Part shown: positions 8,991 to 17,525 of the stretch, one piece after another | Numbering within the stretch: position 1 is the stretch's first letter | Layout: the number at the start of each line of letters is the position of its first letter | Assembly: GCA_030625085.1 (NCBI GenBank) | Contig: DAOURK010000012.1 | Location: 1-55,546 of the forward strand | Origin: Pseudomonadota bacterium | GTDB lineage: Bacteria; SZUA-182; DTGQ01 | Length of the DNA: 55,546 nt | Reading direction: 5' to 3' | The notes under the pieces: model-generated | The model's database searches: none | What the model saw: the letters and a program-made list of their open reading frames with translations, nothing else | What the model was told of the DNA's origin: nothing | Translations under genes and position numbers: made by a program

Positions 8991-9066
8991 TATTCTCTTG
9001 ATAATGTAATTGTAGAGAATTTCTCACTTTCGTTCGAAATAACACGTTAATGAAACTTTTTACGAC

Positions 9067-9654
9067 TTAATCAATCTTTATATAATGACGTATAGCATTA
9101 AACGTACTTGGACCAATGCCGCCCACTTTTTTGATGTCCTCAATCTTTTCAAACTTCCCCTGCTGCTCCCGGTATTCCAAAATTTTAACAGCTATGACCG
9201 GCCCGACATTGGGAAGTATAACCAATTGGCTCAGCATCGCTTTATTGATATTGAGAGATGATACAATTGGTTCTTTAAGCGTCTCCTTCAAAAATTTTTG
9301 ATAGTGGTCTTCAAGATGTTTTCTGGCTTCTTTTTTATTCTTCCTCTTATACCATGTTTCCAGTTCAAAAGTCCCTAAAACATAAATAAGCTGCTCTATA
9401 TCCAGCTTTCCGTTCACATCATGATGAGGACAGTGCTTTAGTTTTGCACCATCTTCTCCAATTTCAACCAAGGCAAAAGAAAAATCAGGCAGCTTCATAA
9501 TTTCAAATTCCGACCAGTTTTCGGAAAAAACAGGCGTAGAAAAAATAATAAGAGTAGAGAAGATAATAAAAACAGTTATCAAAATAAGTGGGCCTATAAA
9601 AAATTGATACCATCCTTGATTACCCATAACAATCCTTCCTTCAGGGATTCTCAT
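9067..9654 (-). CDS. ComEA-like helix-hairpin-helix protein
   Basis: A 195-aa protein with an N-terminal membrane anchor (about residues 17-40) and a C-terminal helix-hairpin-helix pair (about 130-193) containing NVGPVIAVKILEYREQQGKF and VGGIGPSTFNAI, typical of ComEA-type non-specific DNA binding. The middle region (60-125), with a CPHHDVNGKLD segment, is not recognised. The anchor plus helix-hairpin-helix layout suggests an envelope DNA-binding protein as in DNA uptake, but no other competence genes except the PilT-like ATPase at 34 kb are in the window. Confidence 0.75.
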   Translation of the reverse strand: MRIPEGRIVMGNQGWYQFFIGPLILITVFIIFSTLIIFSTPVFSENWSEFEIMKLPDFSFALVEIGEDGAKLKHCPHHDVNGKLDIEQLIYVLGTFELETWYKRKNKKEARKHLEDHYQKFLKETLKEPIVSSLNINKAMLSQLVILPNVGPVIAVKILEYREQQGKFEKIEDIKKVGGIGPSTFNAIRHYIKID

Positions 9655-9752
9655 TTAAAAAAATATCGGGTTTTTGCCAATCCGGGTCAAAATAAGAATT
9701 GCTATTCCCCCTTTTCTAACTTCAATAAAAAAGTCTACCTACTATAAAAAAA

Positions 9753-10799
9753 CTAATGCCTCGTCAATTCTAAGGGTTGGTCAATTTCAATAATATCAGG
9801 GTTTTTTTCTAGAACTGACAAAAAAGCTTCCACTACTTCAGGATCAAATTGTGTGCCGGAGCAGCGCTGAAGTTCAGATATTGCATAATCAACGGGCTGT
9901 GCATTTCGATAAGACCGGGTTGAAACCATAGCATCAAAAGAATCCGCCACTGCCAAAATTCGAGAAGCCCTGGGTATCTTATTTCCTTGTAATTTATTAG
10001 GATATCCATTTCCATCCCATCGCTCGTGATGATGTACCACTATACTCATCTCCGGTTGCAGCAGGCGCAGATGTTTGAGCACTTTGATTCCCATAATAGG
10101 GTGCTTCTTAATTTCTGCAAATTCCTCATCAGTAAGACGTCCGGGCTTATTGAGAATATCATCGCTTATTCCCACCTTCCCAATATCATGAATCAATCCC
10201 GATTGATGCACTTGTCCAATTTCCTCAAGAGAAAGCCTCATTTCTTTAGCAATTTCCACAGCATATTTCGTTACTTTTTGAGAATGCCTCCGGGTATAGG
10301 GATTTTTAAGTTCAATCAACTCGCACAGGGCTTGAATCATATTCAAGTATTCTTTTTTGAAAAACTCCTTTTCCGCTTTCTGCAAGCTATGCTCTTCAAT
10401 ATTCAATTTTTTCTGTTCGCTAAGGACAAGGACCTTTTCGATACGTTCGCGTATATTAGACACATCATATGGCTTAGCGATAAAATCACTTGCCCCGAGA
10501 CGATAGGTTTCTATATTCCTTTCATATGTGCCCACTCCGGTGATTATAATAACAGGTAATCTCTTATCCTTCTCTCGAATTCGACGAAGGGTTTCAATGC
10601 CGTCCATAGCCCCCGGCATGCTGATGTCCAACAATACCAGATGGGGTTGATATTTTCTAATGGCCTTTAAACATTCTTCTCCATTCCAAACCTGGTATAC
10701 ACAATATCTATCTGTTAAAATACCGATTAATATTTCCCGATCTTCCTCACGATCATCCACAATTAAAATCCGTGTATGTTCTCGATTATCTTGATCCAC
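9753..10799 (-). CDS. Response regulator with HD-GYP phosphodiesterase domain
   Basis: A 348-aa protein. Residues 10-130 are a receiver domain (DD at 15-16, phospho-acceptor D58, K109). Residues 150-335 are an HD-GYP domain with HDIGK (204-208), HPIMG, HHH (256-258) and DGNGYP (262-267), the signature of metal-dependent cyclic-di-GMP phosphodiesterases such as RpfG. A helical linker joins them. It lies downstream of the PilZ-containing histidine kinase on the same strand with a 103-bp gap, so the kinase may phosphorylate it. All catalytic residues are present. Confidence 0.93.
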   Translation of the reverse strand: MDQDNREHTRILIVDDREEDREILIGILTDRYCVYQVWNGEECLKAIRKYQPHLVLLDISMPGAMDGIETLRRIREKDKRLPVIIITGVGTYERNIETYRLGASDFIAKPYDVSNIRERIEKVLVLSEQKKLNIEEHSLQKAEKEFFKKEYLNMIQALCELIELKNPYTRRHSQKVTKYAVEIAKEMRLSLEEIGQVHQSGLIHDIGKVGISDDILNKPGRLTDEEFAEIKKHPIMGIKVLKHLRLLQPEMSIVVHHHERWDGNGYPNKLQGNKIPRASRILAVADSFDAMVSTRSYRNAQPVDYAISELQRCSGTQFDPEVVEAFLSVLEKNPDIIEIDQPLELTRH

Positions 10800-10902
10800 T
10801 ATTTCTCCTTTGTCCGAATATTTATATATTTTATTATTGGCTGCTATCTTATTATTATCTTATTGATTGTTATGGTCTTTCTCTATAAATATTTAATCTA
10901 TG

Positions 10903-12459
10903 TCATATTTTCATTGGATATGTTTTCTTCTTATTTTCAACAAATTGGGATTGATCACTTTCTTCTGTTGAATCAATCCATTTTGTAATTCGTTCCCGGT
11001 TCTCCCGGCTGATATCGACAAATTCTATACCAATATCATAGGGTAGCCCCCGGCGACCGAATATTTCTTTAATCCAAACAACCTTACCTAAGGCAAGAAT
11101 TGGCGACGAATTATTGGGGAAATTGATTAATAGCTTAAATAAGTAATCATAGGCAATATATTTTTGGGAGGAAACACGAAGTCCGGTCCCGCTGATATCC
11201 TGGGCCAACAGCAACTCTTTCTGAGGTATCCGATATACTTCCACAGAGGCCACTGATTTTCTGCGCCATATCCTCTTTTCCAAAGGCAAACTAACAATAA
11301 AGGATACCCCGCGATCTTGATTAATTTTTACTTGAATATCCCCGCCATGAAAAGTAATAAGACGTTCGACAATTGACAAACCTAAACCAATACCATTTTC
11401 CTTGCCATGGCTTGCAAAAGGTGTAAATAAATTTTCTTTGATTTCATCGGCAATTCCCTGGCCAGTATCAATAATGTGAATTTTCGCCCATTGTTTTTCC
11501 AATTCAGTCCGGATAATCAATTCTTTCTTTTTCGCCTTTTCCATTGCTTCTATGGCATTCTGAATCAAATTAACAAATACCCTGGTCAGTTGTTCATATT
11601 CGCCTGGAATAATTAACTCATCAGCAATATATTCTTGAATTATATGAATGGCCTTATTTTTGATTGTCTCTGCAAAAATCTCCGATACTATCTGATCCAG
11701 GAGTTGATTCACGTTAACCTGTTCAGTTTTTGATCTAAATGGTCGAGCATACATGAGCAGATTATTAATAATGGCTGTAGCCCTTTTAATTTCTTTTTGC
11801 GCAATAGGGAAAAATTTATCCGAGAGATCCGAACTAACTGCATCCTTCCACCCGGGACTTTGAGCTAAAAGCTGAAAAAAAACACTAATGTTATTAAGAG
11901 GGCTATTTAAATCGTGAGCAATTTGAATGGCTATTTTCCCTAAATTTGCATAAACACGTTCCCCAACCATCCGTGTATAGATGTTGATCTTATCGATAGT
12001 TAAGGCGACCTGATGAGCAATATGCTCTAAAGCATCCAACTCCTTATCAGAATAAGCCTGCTTGTTCTTTTTTGGGCCCACATTCAATAAACCGACTATT
12101 TCATTTTTATCAGATCTAAGGGCAAGGCAAACTTCAACATTAAGATTTTGTAATTCCTGCTGTAATTTTTTCTTCTGAAGACACCCCTCATTGAAAACCT
12201 TATCATGGACTAAAACTTTAGATCCATTAGCCGAAAGCCACTGAAAAATTTCACTTTCATGTTCGAAAATACAATTTTTCTGAAATTTCGTACCTCGCTG
12301 TGAATGAAGAAAAAAACCTTTCTTATTCTGATCCCACAATAATAATGATATGGGACTAGAAAAAAATTGATACATAACATCAGTAATATAGTCTGCTAAA
12401 TTTTCTAAATCTATGTATTGACCTATGCCCTCGATAATGTCTGCTAAAGTCATGCTCAA
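10903..12459 (-). CDS. Cytoplasmic histidine kinase: GAF, HisKA, HATPase and C-terminal PilZ
   Basis: A 518-aa protein without membrane segments. Residues 15-160 form a GAF-like sensor, 165-240 a HisKA dimerisation helix with H182 in AHDLNSP, and 290-395 a HATPase domain (NAIEAM N-box, DTGQGI, GIGLGLS). A PilZ module follows at about 395-495: basic RRK at 399-401 and DISGTG at 421-426, matching the RxxxR...(D/N)xSxxG cyclic-di-GMP-binding signature. GAF-kinase proteins are common; a PilZ module at the C-terminus of a kinase is unusual. It precedes the HD-GYP regulator in the same direction, linking phosphorelay and cyclic-di-GMP. Confidence 0.88.
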   Translation of the reverse strand: MSMTLADIIEGIGQYIDLENLADYITDVMYQFFSSPISLLLWDQNKKGFFLHSQRGTKFQKNCIFEHESEIFQWLSANGSKVLVHDKVFNEGCLQKKKLQQELQNLNVEVCLALRSDKNEIVGLLNVGPKKNKQAYSDKELDALEHIAHQVALTIDKINIYTRMVGERVYANLGKIAIQIAHDLNSPLNNISVFFQLLAQSPGWKDAVSSDLSDKFFPIAQKEIKRATAIINNLLMYARPFRSKTEQVNVNQLLDQIVSEIFAETIKNKAIHIIQEYIADELIIPGEYEQLTRVFVNLIQNAIEAMEKAKKKELIIRTELEKQWAKIHIIDTGQGIADEIKENLFTPFASHGKENGIGLGLSIVERLITFHGGDIQVKINQDRGVSFIVSLPLEKRIWRRKSVASVEVYRIPQKELLLAQDISGTGLRVSSQKYIAYDYLFKLLINFPNNSSPILALGKVVWIKEIFGRRGLPYDIGIEFVDISRENRERITKWIDSTEESDQSQFVENKKKTYPMKI

Positions 12460-12757
12460 CCCTTTTCAGCTTATACCAGTTAAAAATCTTTAAATTAGAT
12501 AACGATTATTTTCAAATAAAAATTTCTATACAAATAAATTATCGACCACTTTAGTAAAAAGCTTTTTATAAAAAACAAATAACCCGTCGAATATCTTTTT
12601 TAAAATATGAAAAAAAATTTTAGTAATCCTTACTCTAGATAACGTTTTGTAATTATGAATATATTAATAAAACAATGATACTCTTTATAATTTTTATCAA
12701 AAAATTTAAAATAATAAATTTTTTTAAACAAAGTGACAAACAAATGAGCCGAAAAGA

Positions 12758-12790
12758 TTGTTAGAATAGTAAACTCACTTTTTCTAACAA
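12758..12790 (+). promoter_or_regulatory. Inverted repeat in leader of the receiver-ATPase gene
   Basis: Perfect 9-bp arms TTGTTAGAA (12758-12766) and TTCTAACAA (12782-12790) separated by 15 nt, immediately before the AAAGGA ribosome-binding site of the gene starting at 12811. It could be an operator or a leader hairpin. The rest of the 351-bp divergent gap (12460-12810) is very AT-rich and presumably holds the two divergent promoters; I see no gene in it. Confidence 0.5.
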
Positions 12791-12810
12791 AAGAAAAGGA
12801 ACAATGAATT

Positions 12811-13974
12811 ATGAATAGTGAATTGGATTATCAAAAATACCCAATTTTATTGGTTGATGATGACATTGAGGTCCTCGAAACCTTCGGGGCCCTTTTGCAG
12901 GATACTTTTTCAGTTGACACTACTGACGATCCGGAAAAAGCCCTTACTATGATCCGGACGAAAAACTATGCAGTAATTCTTTCCGATCAAAGGATGCCTA
13001 AGATGGCGGGAACTACCCTTCTGAGTAAAACTCACCAATTATCTCCCGAAAGCATCCGGGTATTGATTACCGGTTATACTGATCTGGACGCGGCCATTGA
13101 GGCCATCAACAGCGGTGAAATATATCGCTATATTCCCAAACAGGTTTCCAGCACAGATAAAGAAATCCTTATTAGACAAGCTATTGAGCTTTATCACACC
13201 AGAGAAGAAAAAGACCGTTTGCAAAAAGAAAACCAACGAATACTTAAAAAACTTGCTGTTCAAAAAAAGCTTTCAGTCATCGGTTATTTTGGCCTCAGGC
13301 TTAATGAGTGGTTATCTTCAATTTTGGGAACATTAGAAAAACATCTGGGTAAAGACTATAATGATCAAAATTTTACGAAAGAAATCAATCGACTAAAATC
13401 CCTTATGCAAAGAATTGAACAAATATACCGGCAAACAGATTTTGATATCCCTGGCCTAAAGAATCAAATGGAATTAACTAATTTAAATGAAGTTATTACT
13501 CATTCGGTAAATTTTTCCAAAGCCTTTGAAAAAAGGGGAATCCGACAGGATTGGCACGGGATAAGGATCATTACAAAAATGGATAATACGATCCCGAATT
13601 TTCGCATGACCAAAGGATCTATACAGATTGCTATTGAAGAATTATTAGTCAATGCTAAACAAGCTATTGAAGAAAAGCGTCTCAATAATACCAATTATTC
13701 CGAGGAAGGGGTTATTGAGCTAAGCACCTGGCATAAAACATGTCAAGGGAAGAATCATATCTATTTACAAGTGACCGATAATGGTTGTGGGATAGATGCA
13801 AAAAATTTAGAGGATATTTTTAAACCCTTCACGAGTATGAGTAAATATCCTGTGGATCGGGCAGGGATTGGCCTTACTATTATAGAACAGGTGGTAACTT
13901 TTCACGATGGGCAAATCTCTGTTGTAAGTAATCCAAACCAGGGCTCAAAATTCATTCTCGAATTCCCCGGATGA
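12811..13974 (+). CDS. Receiver domain fused to a histidine-kinase-like ATPase lacking the phospho-His
   Basis: A 387-aa soluble protein. Residues 10-125 are a receiver (DDD at 16-18, D59, K110). A coiled-coil segment (130-155) leads to a degenerate HisKA region in which GYFGLRLNEWLSSIL (158-172) aligns with the usual GxxAHExNNPL box but has leucine where histidine is expected. Residues 260-385 are a HATPase domain with N-box EELLVNAKQA (N281), DNGCGID and GIGLTIIEQ. It may therefore be an ATP-binding regulator or phosphatase rather than a kinase. It is divergent from the PilZ-kinase and probably works with that system. An out-of-frame 4-codon ATG reading frame overlaps the start. Confidence 0.85.
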   Translation: MNSELDYQKYPILLVDDDIEVLETFGALLQDTFSVDTTDDPEKALTMIRTKNYAVILSDQRMPKMAGTTLLSKTHQLSPESIRVLITGYTDLDAAIEAINSGEIYRYIPKQVSSTDKEILIRQAIELYHTREEKDRLQKENQRILKKLAVQKKLSVIGYFGLRLNEWLSSILGTLEKHLGKDYNDQNFTKEINRLKSLMQRIEQIYRQTDFDIPGLKNQMELTNLNEVITHSVNFSKAFEKRGIRQDWHGIRIITKMDNTIPNFRMTKGSIQIAIEELLVNAKQAIEEKRLNNTNYSEEGVIELSTWHKTCQGKNHIYLQVTDNGCGIDAKNLEDIFKPFTSMSKYPVDRAGIGLTIIEQVVTFHDGQISVVSNPNQGSKFILEFPG

Positions 13975-14153
13975 TTTACCTTAATCTTCACTTTTAATAT
14001 CATAACTTGTGCTTAACTAATCTCATGTATAGATTCATCTCCTTTTGCGTAAAAATTTAGGTTTGAATTTAGGTAATATTTTTGATCTGAATGAAGGACT
14101 TAAAAAATAAAATACGGATGGTTTGAGGACAATTTTTAAGGACTTTCACCATA

Positions 14154-15320
14154 TTACAATTCAGTCCCTTCCATAATGATACCCATATATGATTCATAAA
14201 AATATACTCTATCTCTTCTCTTCCCACTAATCTCTGTTAATATTTTAAGTTCCTGTAAATTATTTATAGCCTTACGTGCTGCCGGCTGGCTAAGGCCAAG
14301 ATTGATGGCTACTTTTGGCACTTTAATAAGGGGTTTCTGATAAAGTAAATCGAGTAACCTTAAGGAATTTGCTGAAGTCCTGCCAAGCGAATTAATTTGT
14401 TTTCTATGCTCGATTTGCAAATTCATTATTGCTTTAGCTGCTTCTGTAGCTTGCTTGGATATCTCAAATATTCCACGCAAATAAAATTTAATCCAGCCTT
14501 CCCAATCCCCCTTTCGCCTAATAGCCATTAGACGCTCATAATATTCATCCCGGTGTTGTTTAAAATAAAGGCTTAAATAAAGCAAAGGCTTTTCAAGTAC
14601 AGCATCGTGACAAAGAATAAAGGTAATAAGTAATCTGCCAATACGTCCATTCCCATCAAGAAATGGATGGATCGTTTCGAATTGTGCGTGAGCTAAACCA
14701 GCTTTGATTAACGAAGGAATGGAATTTTTTGAGTTATGAAGGAATTTTTCTAAATTGCCCATGCATGACAAAACTTCATGTGGAGGTGGCGGCACAAAAT
14801 TTGCGTTTGAAGGCATTGTACCACCAATCCAATTTTGTGTTGTTCGAAATTCCCCTGGTGCTTTATGTCCACCCCTAATTCCTCTCATTAATTTTGCATG
14901 AATTTCTTTTATTAATTGAAGACTCAGCGGTAATTTTTTAAGTCGATCAAGGCCATAATTCATTGCTGCAACATAATTAGAGACTTCTTGAACATCATCA
15001 GGGGAGGATTTTTCTTTTATATCATTCTCGTATTCAAGCAAATCAGATAATGAAGCCTGAGTCCCTTCAATCTGTGAACTCAGAACAGCCTCTTTCCTGA
15101 CATACATATATAAAAACAAATCAGGATTTGGTAATATATACGTTGCGCCGTCCAATCTACCAAGGGCCCTGTTAGCTTTTTCTAATAAATCATTCATTTC
15201 ATAGTCAGATTCAAGAGGATGGTCAAACGGCAGGGGATGAGGGATGAAGGCCCTATACCCTTCAGGCCCTTTCTGTTGGACGATTAATTTTCCAGCTCTG
15301 GGTGATGCTTTAAGGAACAT
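14154..15320 (-). CDS. fic: Fic family AMP-transferase with C-terminal winged helix
   Basis: A 388-aa protein of the Fic_N-Fic-HTH type. HPFLDGNGRIGR at 218-229 is the complete catalytic motif of AMPylating Fic enzymes. SSQIEGT at 81-87 is the N-terminal inhibitory (S/T)xxxE(G/N) helix with E85, so it is a self-inhibited class II enzyme that needs no separate antitoxin. The C-terminal ~75 residues (PLIKVPKVAINLGLSQPAARK) form a winged helix likely to bind DNA. It is a single-gene unit. The upstream region carries strong inverted repeats, suggesting autoregulation. Target unknown. Confidence 0.93.
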   Translation of the reverse strand: MFLKASPRAGKLIVQQKGPEGYRAFIPHPLPFDHPLESDYEMNDLLEKANRALGRLDGATYILPNPDLFLYMYVRKEAVLSSQIEGTQASLSDLLEYENDIKEKSSPDDVQEVSNYVAAMNYGLDRLKKLPLSLQLIKEIHAKLMRGIRGGHKAPGEFRTTQNWIGGTMPSNANFVPPPPHEVLSCMGNLEKFLHNSKNSIPSLIKAGLAHAQFETIHPFLDGNGRIGRLLITFILCHDAVLEKPLLYLSLYFKQHRDEYYERLMAIRRKGDWEGWIKFYLRGIFEISKQATEAAKAIMNLQIEHRKQINSLGRTSANSLRLLDLLYQKPLIKVPKVAINLGLSQPAARKAINNLQELKILTEISGKRRDRVYFYESYMGIIMEGTEL

Positions 15321-15368
15321 TTTTTTAAAAGTATATACATTTTCAAGAATTAAAAAATTTACCTTACT

Positions 15369-15430
15369 AAGAAACTTTCGTTTCTTAAGACTTATTACTA
15401 AGAAACGATAACAGAGAATCGTTTCTTAGT
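15369..15430 (-). promoter_or_regulatory. Paired inverted repeats upstream of fic (probable operators)
   Basis: Two nested palindromes share the half-site AAGAAAC. Site 1 is AAGAAAC (15369-15375), 4 nt, GTTTCTT (15380-15386). Site 2 has perfect 13-bp arms ACTAAGAAACGAT (15397-15409) and ATCGTTTCTTAGT (15418-15430) with an 8-nt spacer. They lie 50-110 bp upstream of the fic start codon, in the expected promoter position, so binding by the Fic winged helix or another regulator is plausible. Binding itself is inferred. Confidence 0.7.
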
Positions 15431-15519
15431 CAAGACGACTAAAAAATCTTTGATCATTTATTTCTGCAAGTCTGATAAGAAGAATAATTGATAACTTATT
15501 GATTTAATATAAAAATAGA

Positions 15520-15888
15520 TGGTGGAGGCGGGGGGAATCGAACCCCCGTCCGAAAATATTCAGCGAAGAACATCTACATGTTTAGCCTATAATTTATATC
15601 TCGCGAATCCCCCACTCCTATAGGCGCGGATTAAAGAATTCGCCAGCTCAATAAGGTTTCATTATCCTTATCCTTGAGCAAAAAAAGGATAACTATCCTC
15701 TGTATATGACATCCGATCTTACCCCCACAGGAGAAAGGTAAGCGGACGTGGCCACACTAAGGGTTAGTTAGGCGGCCAGAGCCAATTCATTGTTGGCAGT
15801 TGTGTTTTCCCTATTGTTTAACGAGAAAATAGGAATCTCGACATGCAGTCCTTGCTTCAACTATCCCCGTCGAAACCAGATCGCCCCC
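15520..15888 (-). ncRNA. ssrA: tmRNA
   Basis: The 369-nt RNA begins GGGGGCGATCTGGTTTCGAC and ends with a T-arm GGGTTCGATTCCC and an encoded CCA; the ends pair as a 7-bp acceptor (one G-U). The internal reading frame ends ANNELALAA followed by a stop codon, a normal proteolysis tag. The resume codon could be the GCC of that peptide or the GAA four codons earlier (tag ENTTANNELALAA). It rescues stalled ribosomes together with SmpB, whose gene lies 125 bp upstream in the same direction. Ends were placed by acceptor-stem pairing. Confidence 0.97.
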
Positions 15889-16013
15889 TTTTTATAAAAT
15901 TTATCCAAAAAATAACCATATAACTCTATAAAAAATAACATTTTCATAATTCGTGGTGGCTCAAAGAGCCATGAATGTTTGATTATTACAATACCTGACT
16001 CTTTTTTCTTTTT

Positions 16014-16490
16014 TTATTGATTCTTGGCTTTTAAGGCTCGAGATATTTGTCGCTCTTCCTCTTTACGCTTCATAACTTCACGTTTATCATATAATTTTTT
16101 CCCTTGGGCTAAGGCGAGTTCAACTTTCACCAAATTTCGCCTTAAATATACTCGCAAGGGTACCAACGTCTGCCCTTTTTCTATAGCCTTACCAATGAGT
16201 TTTCGAATTTCCCGCTTTTTTAAAAGAAGTTTTCGTTTTCTCATCGGTTCATGATTATATAAAGCACTATGATTATAAGGACTGATATGACACTTGTTTA
16301 AAAAAACTTCACCCCCCTCCAGCTTAGCATAACACTCTTTTAAACTAATTCTGCCCTCACGAATAGATTTCACCTCTGTTCCCTGCAATACAATCCCTGC
16401 TTCCAAAGTTTCATGGATAAAATAATCGTGTCGTGCTTTTTTATTTACAGAAATAATTTTTTTATCACTCTTATCACTCATTTGTTTCAT
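16014..16490 (-). CDS. smpB: SsrA-binding protein SmpB
   Basis: A 158-aa protein of normal length with the family blocks KKARHDYFIHETLEAGIVLQ, GTEVKSIREGR, YNHSALYNHEPMRKRKLLL and the C-terminal KKLYDKREVMKRKEEERQ tail that enters the mRNA channel. It binds tmRNA and is needed for trans-translation. ssrA follows directly on the same strand, so partner RNA and protein are adjacent. An upstream in-frame start codon (MKQMSDKSDKK) is used; M4 is a possible alternative. Confidence 0.97.
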   Translation of the reverse strand: MKQMSDKSDKKIISVNKKARHDYFIHETLEAGIVLQGTEVKSIREGRISLKECYAKLEGGEVFLNKCHISPYNHSALYNHEPMRKRKLLLKKREIRKLIGKAIEKGQTLVPLRVYLRRNLVKVELALAQGKKLYDKREVMKRKEEERQISRALKAKNQ

Positions 16491-16587
16491 GTATTTATTC
16501 TATCACTTTGTTTTTAAAATGGCAATGGATAGGGGATAGAAATGCAGCCCCAAACAATTATCATTTTGACCTATAATTATATTAAAG

Positions 16588-16616
16588 TTGACAAAGTCTC
16601 CGCAAAAGAGATTATA
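16588..16616 (+). promoter_or_regulatory. Sigma-70-like promoter pointing away from smpB
   Basis: TTGACA at 16588-16593, a 17-nt spacer, then ATTATA at 16611-16616 on the plus strand. No plus-strand gene follows; transcription would run antisense into the end of the amidase gene. The region is AT-rich, so a chance match is possible. Confidence 0.3.
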
Positions 16617-16702
16617 TGAAGTTTTTTAACCTTTTTAAAGCTTCTGAGCGAAGATGAAGATTAAAAATTGCTGAATAGATCCTTTTGTGTTGTTTTTGAT
16701 AA

Positions 16703-17464
16703 TTATTCCCCACGAAAAAACACACGGCTTTCTAAAACCATATCCAGATCCAGTTCCGCGATTATCCCGCTCTCTCTTTCCCCTGCTTCAGCCAATGTTT
16801 CTCCCCAAGGCGAGATAATGCATGAATGCCCACAAAACAGATGCCGGCCATCACTACCAACACGGTTACAGCCGGCTACAAAAATATGATTTTCAATAGC
16901 CCGAGCCCGAAGCAATATCCTCCAGTGATCGAGCCGTGGATGCGGAAACTGGGCTGGAATAAAAACAATTTCTGCATCTTTTGAGACCAAATCAGCAAAT
17001 TGGGCCGGGAATCTAAGATCATAACAAATACAAATACCTATTCTCCCCAAAGAAGTCTCCATCACAGGGCAATCCTGGCCTGGGGTAAAAAAGGTATCCT
17101 CTCCCATAGGAGAAAATAAATGTATTTTTCGATATTTACCCAGCACAGTGCCCTGATCATTGAAAAAAAAGGAAGTATTATAAAACCTTCCCTCCTCTTT
17201 CTCCGGAATGCTTCCGGCAACCAGGTAAATTTTCAAAGAATGGGCCAAATGCCCAAGCCAACTGATATTTTCAGTAAAAATGCTTTCTGAGTAATAATTT
17301 TTGATCAATTCAAAATCATAGGCTGTAGTAAATAATTCAGGCAAACAAACTATCTGTGCCCCCTGATCTGCGGCTTCACTGATCATCCGCTTGGCAACAG
17401 CCCGGTTTTGATCGACCTTCCCCGGTAAGATGTCAAATTGGATAGTGGCCAGCTTAATCTTCAT
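16703..17464 (-). CDS. Carbon-nitrogen hydrolase (nitrilase superfamily, omega-amidase-like)
   Basis: A 253-aa soluble enzyme with the complete Glu-Lys-Cys triad of the nitrilase superfamily: E43 in CLPELF, K113 in YRKIHLF, and C147 in CICYDLRFP. The pattern YDLRFPAQF and length resemble omega-amidases (NIT2/YafV group), which hydrolyse alpha-keto-glutaramate or -succinamate, but related carbamoylputrescine- or formamide-type amidases cannot be excluded. It ends a minus-strand run downstream of truB, from which it is separated by 61 bp. Confidence 0.85.
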   Translation of the reverse strand: MKIKLATIQFDILPGKVDQNRAVAKRMISEAADQGAQIVCLPELFTTAYDFELIKNYYSESIFTENISWLGHLAHSLKIYLVAGSIPEKEEGRFYNTSFFFNDQGTVLGKYRKIHLFSPMGEDTFFTPGQDCPVMETSLGRIGICICYDLRFPAQFADLVSKDAEIVFIPAQFPHPRLDHWRILLRARAIENHIFVAGCNRVGSDGRHLFCGHSCIISPWGETLAEAGERESGIIAELDLDMVLESRVFFRGE

Positions 17465-17525
17465 GTAACAATATTCCTTTCAACGATCAGTATAAACTTT
17501 TCCCTTTACTCAAAAAAAGCACCTA

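Noticed and set aside
10026-10559. 177-aa plus-strand ORF
   Set aside because: Antisense to the HD-GYP regulator, whose motifs are complete on the minus strand.
14154-15320. Fic as half of a two-gene toxin-antitoxin pair
   Set aside because: No small antitoxin gene beside it; the inhibitory SSQIEG helix is inside the protein itself.
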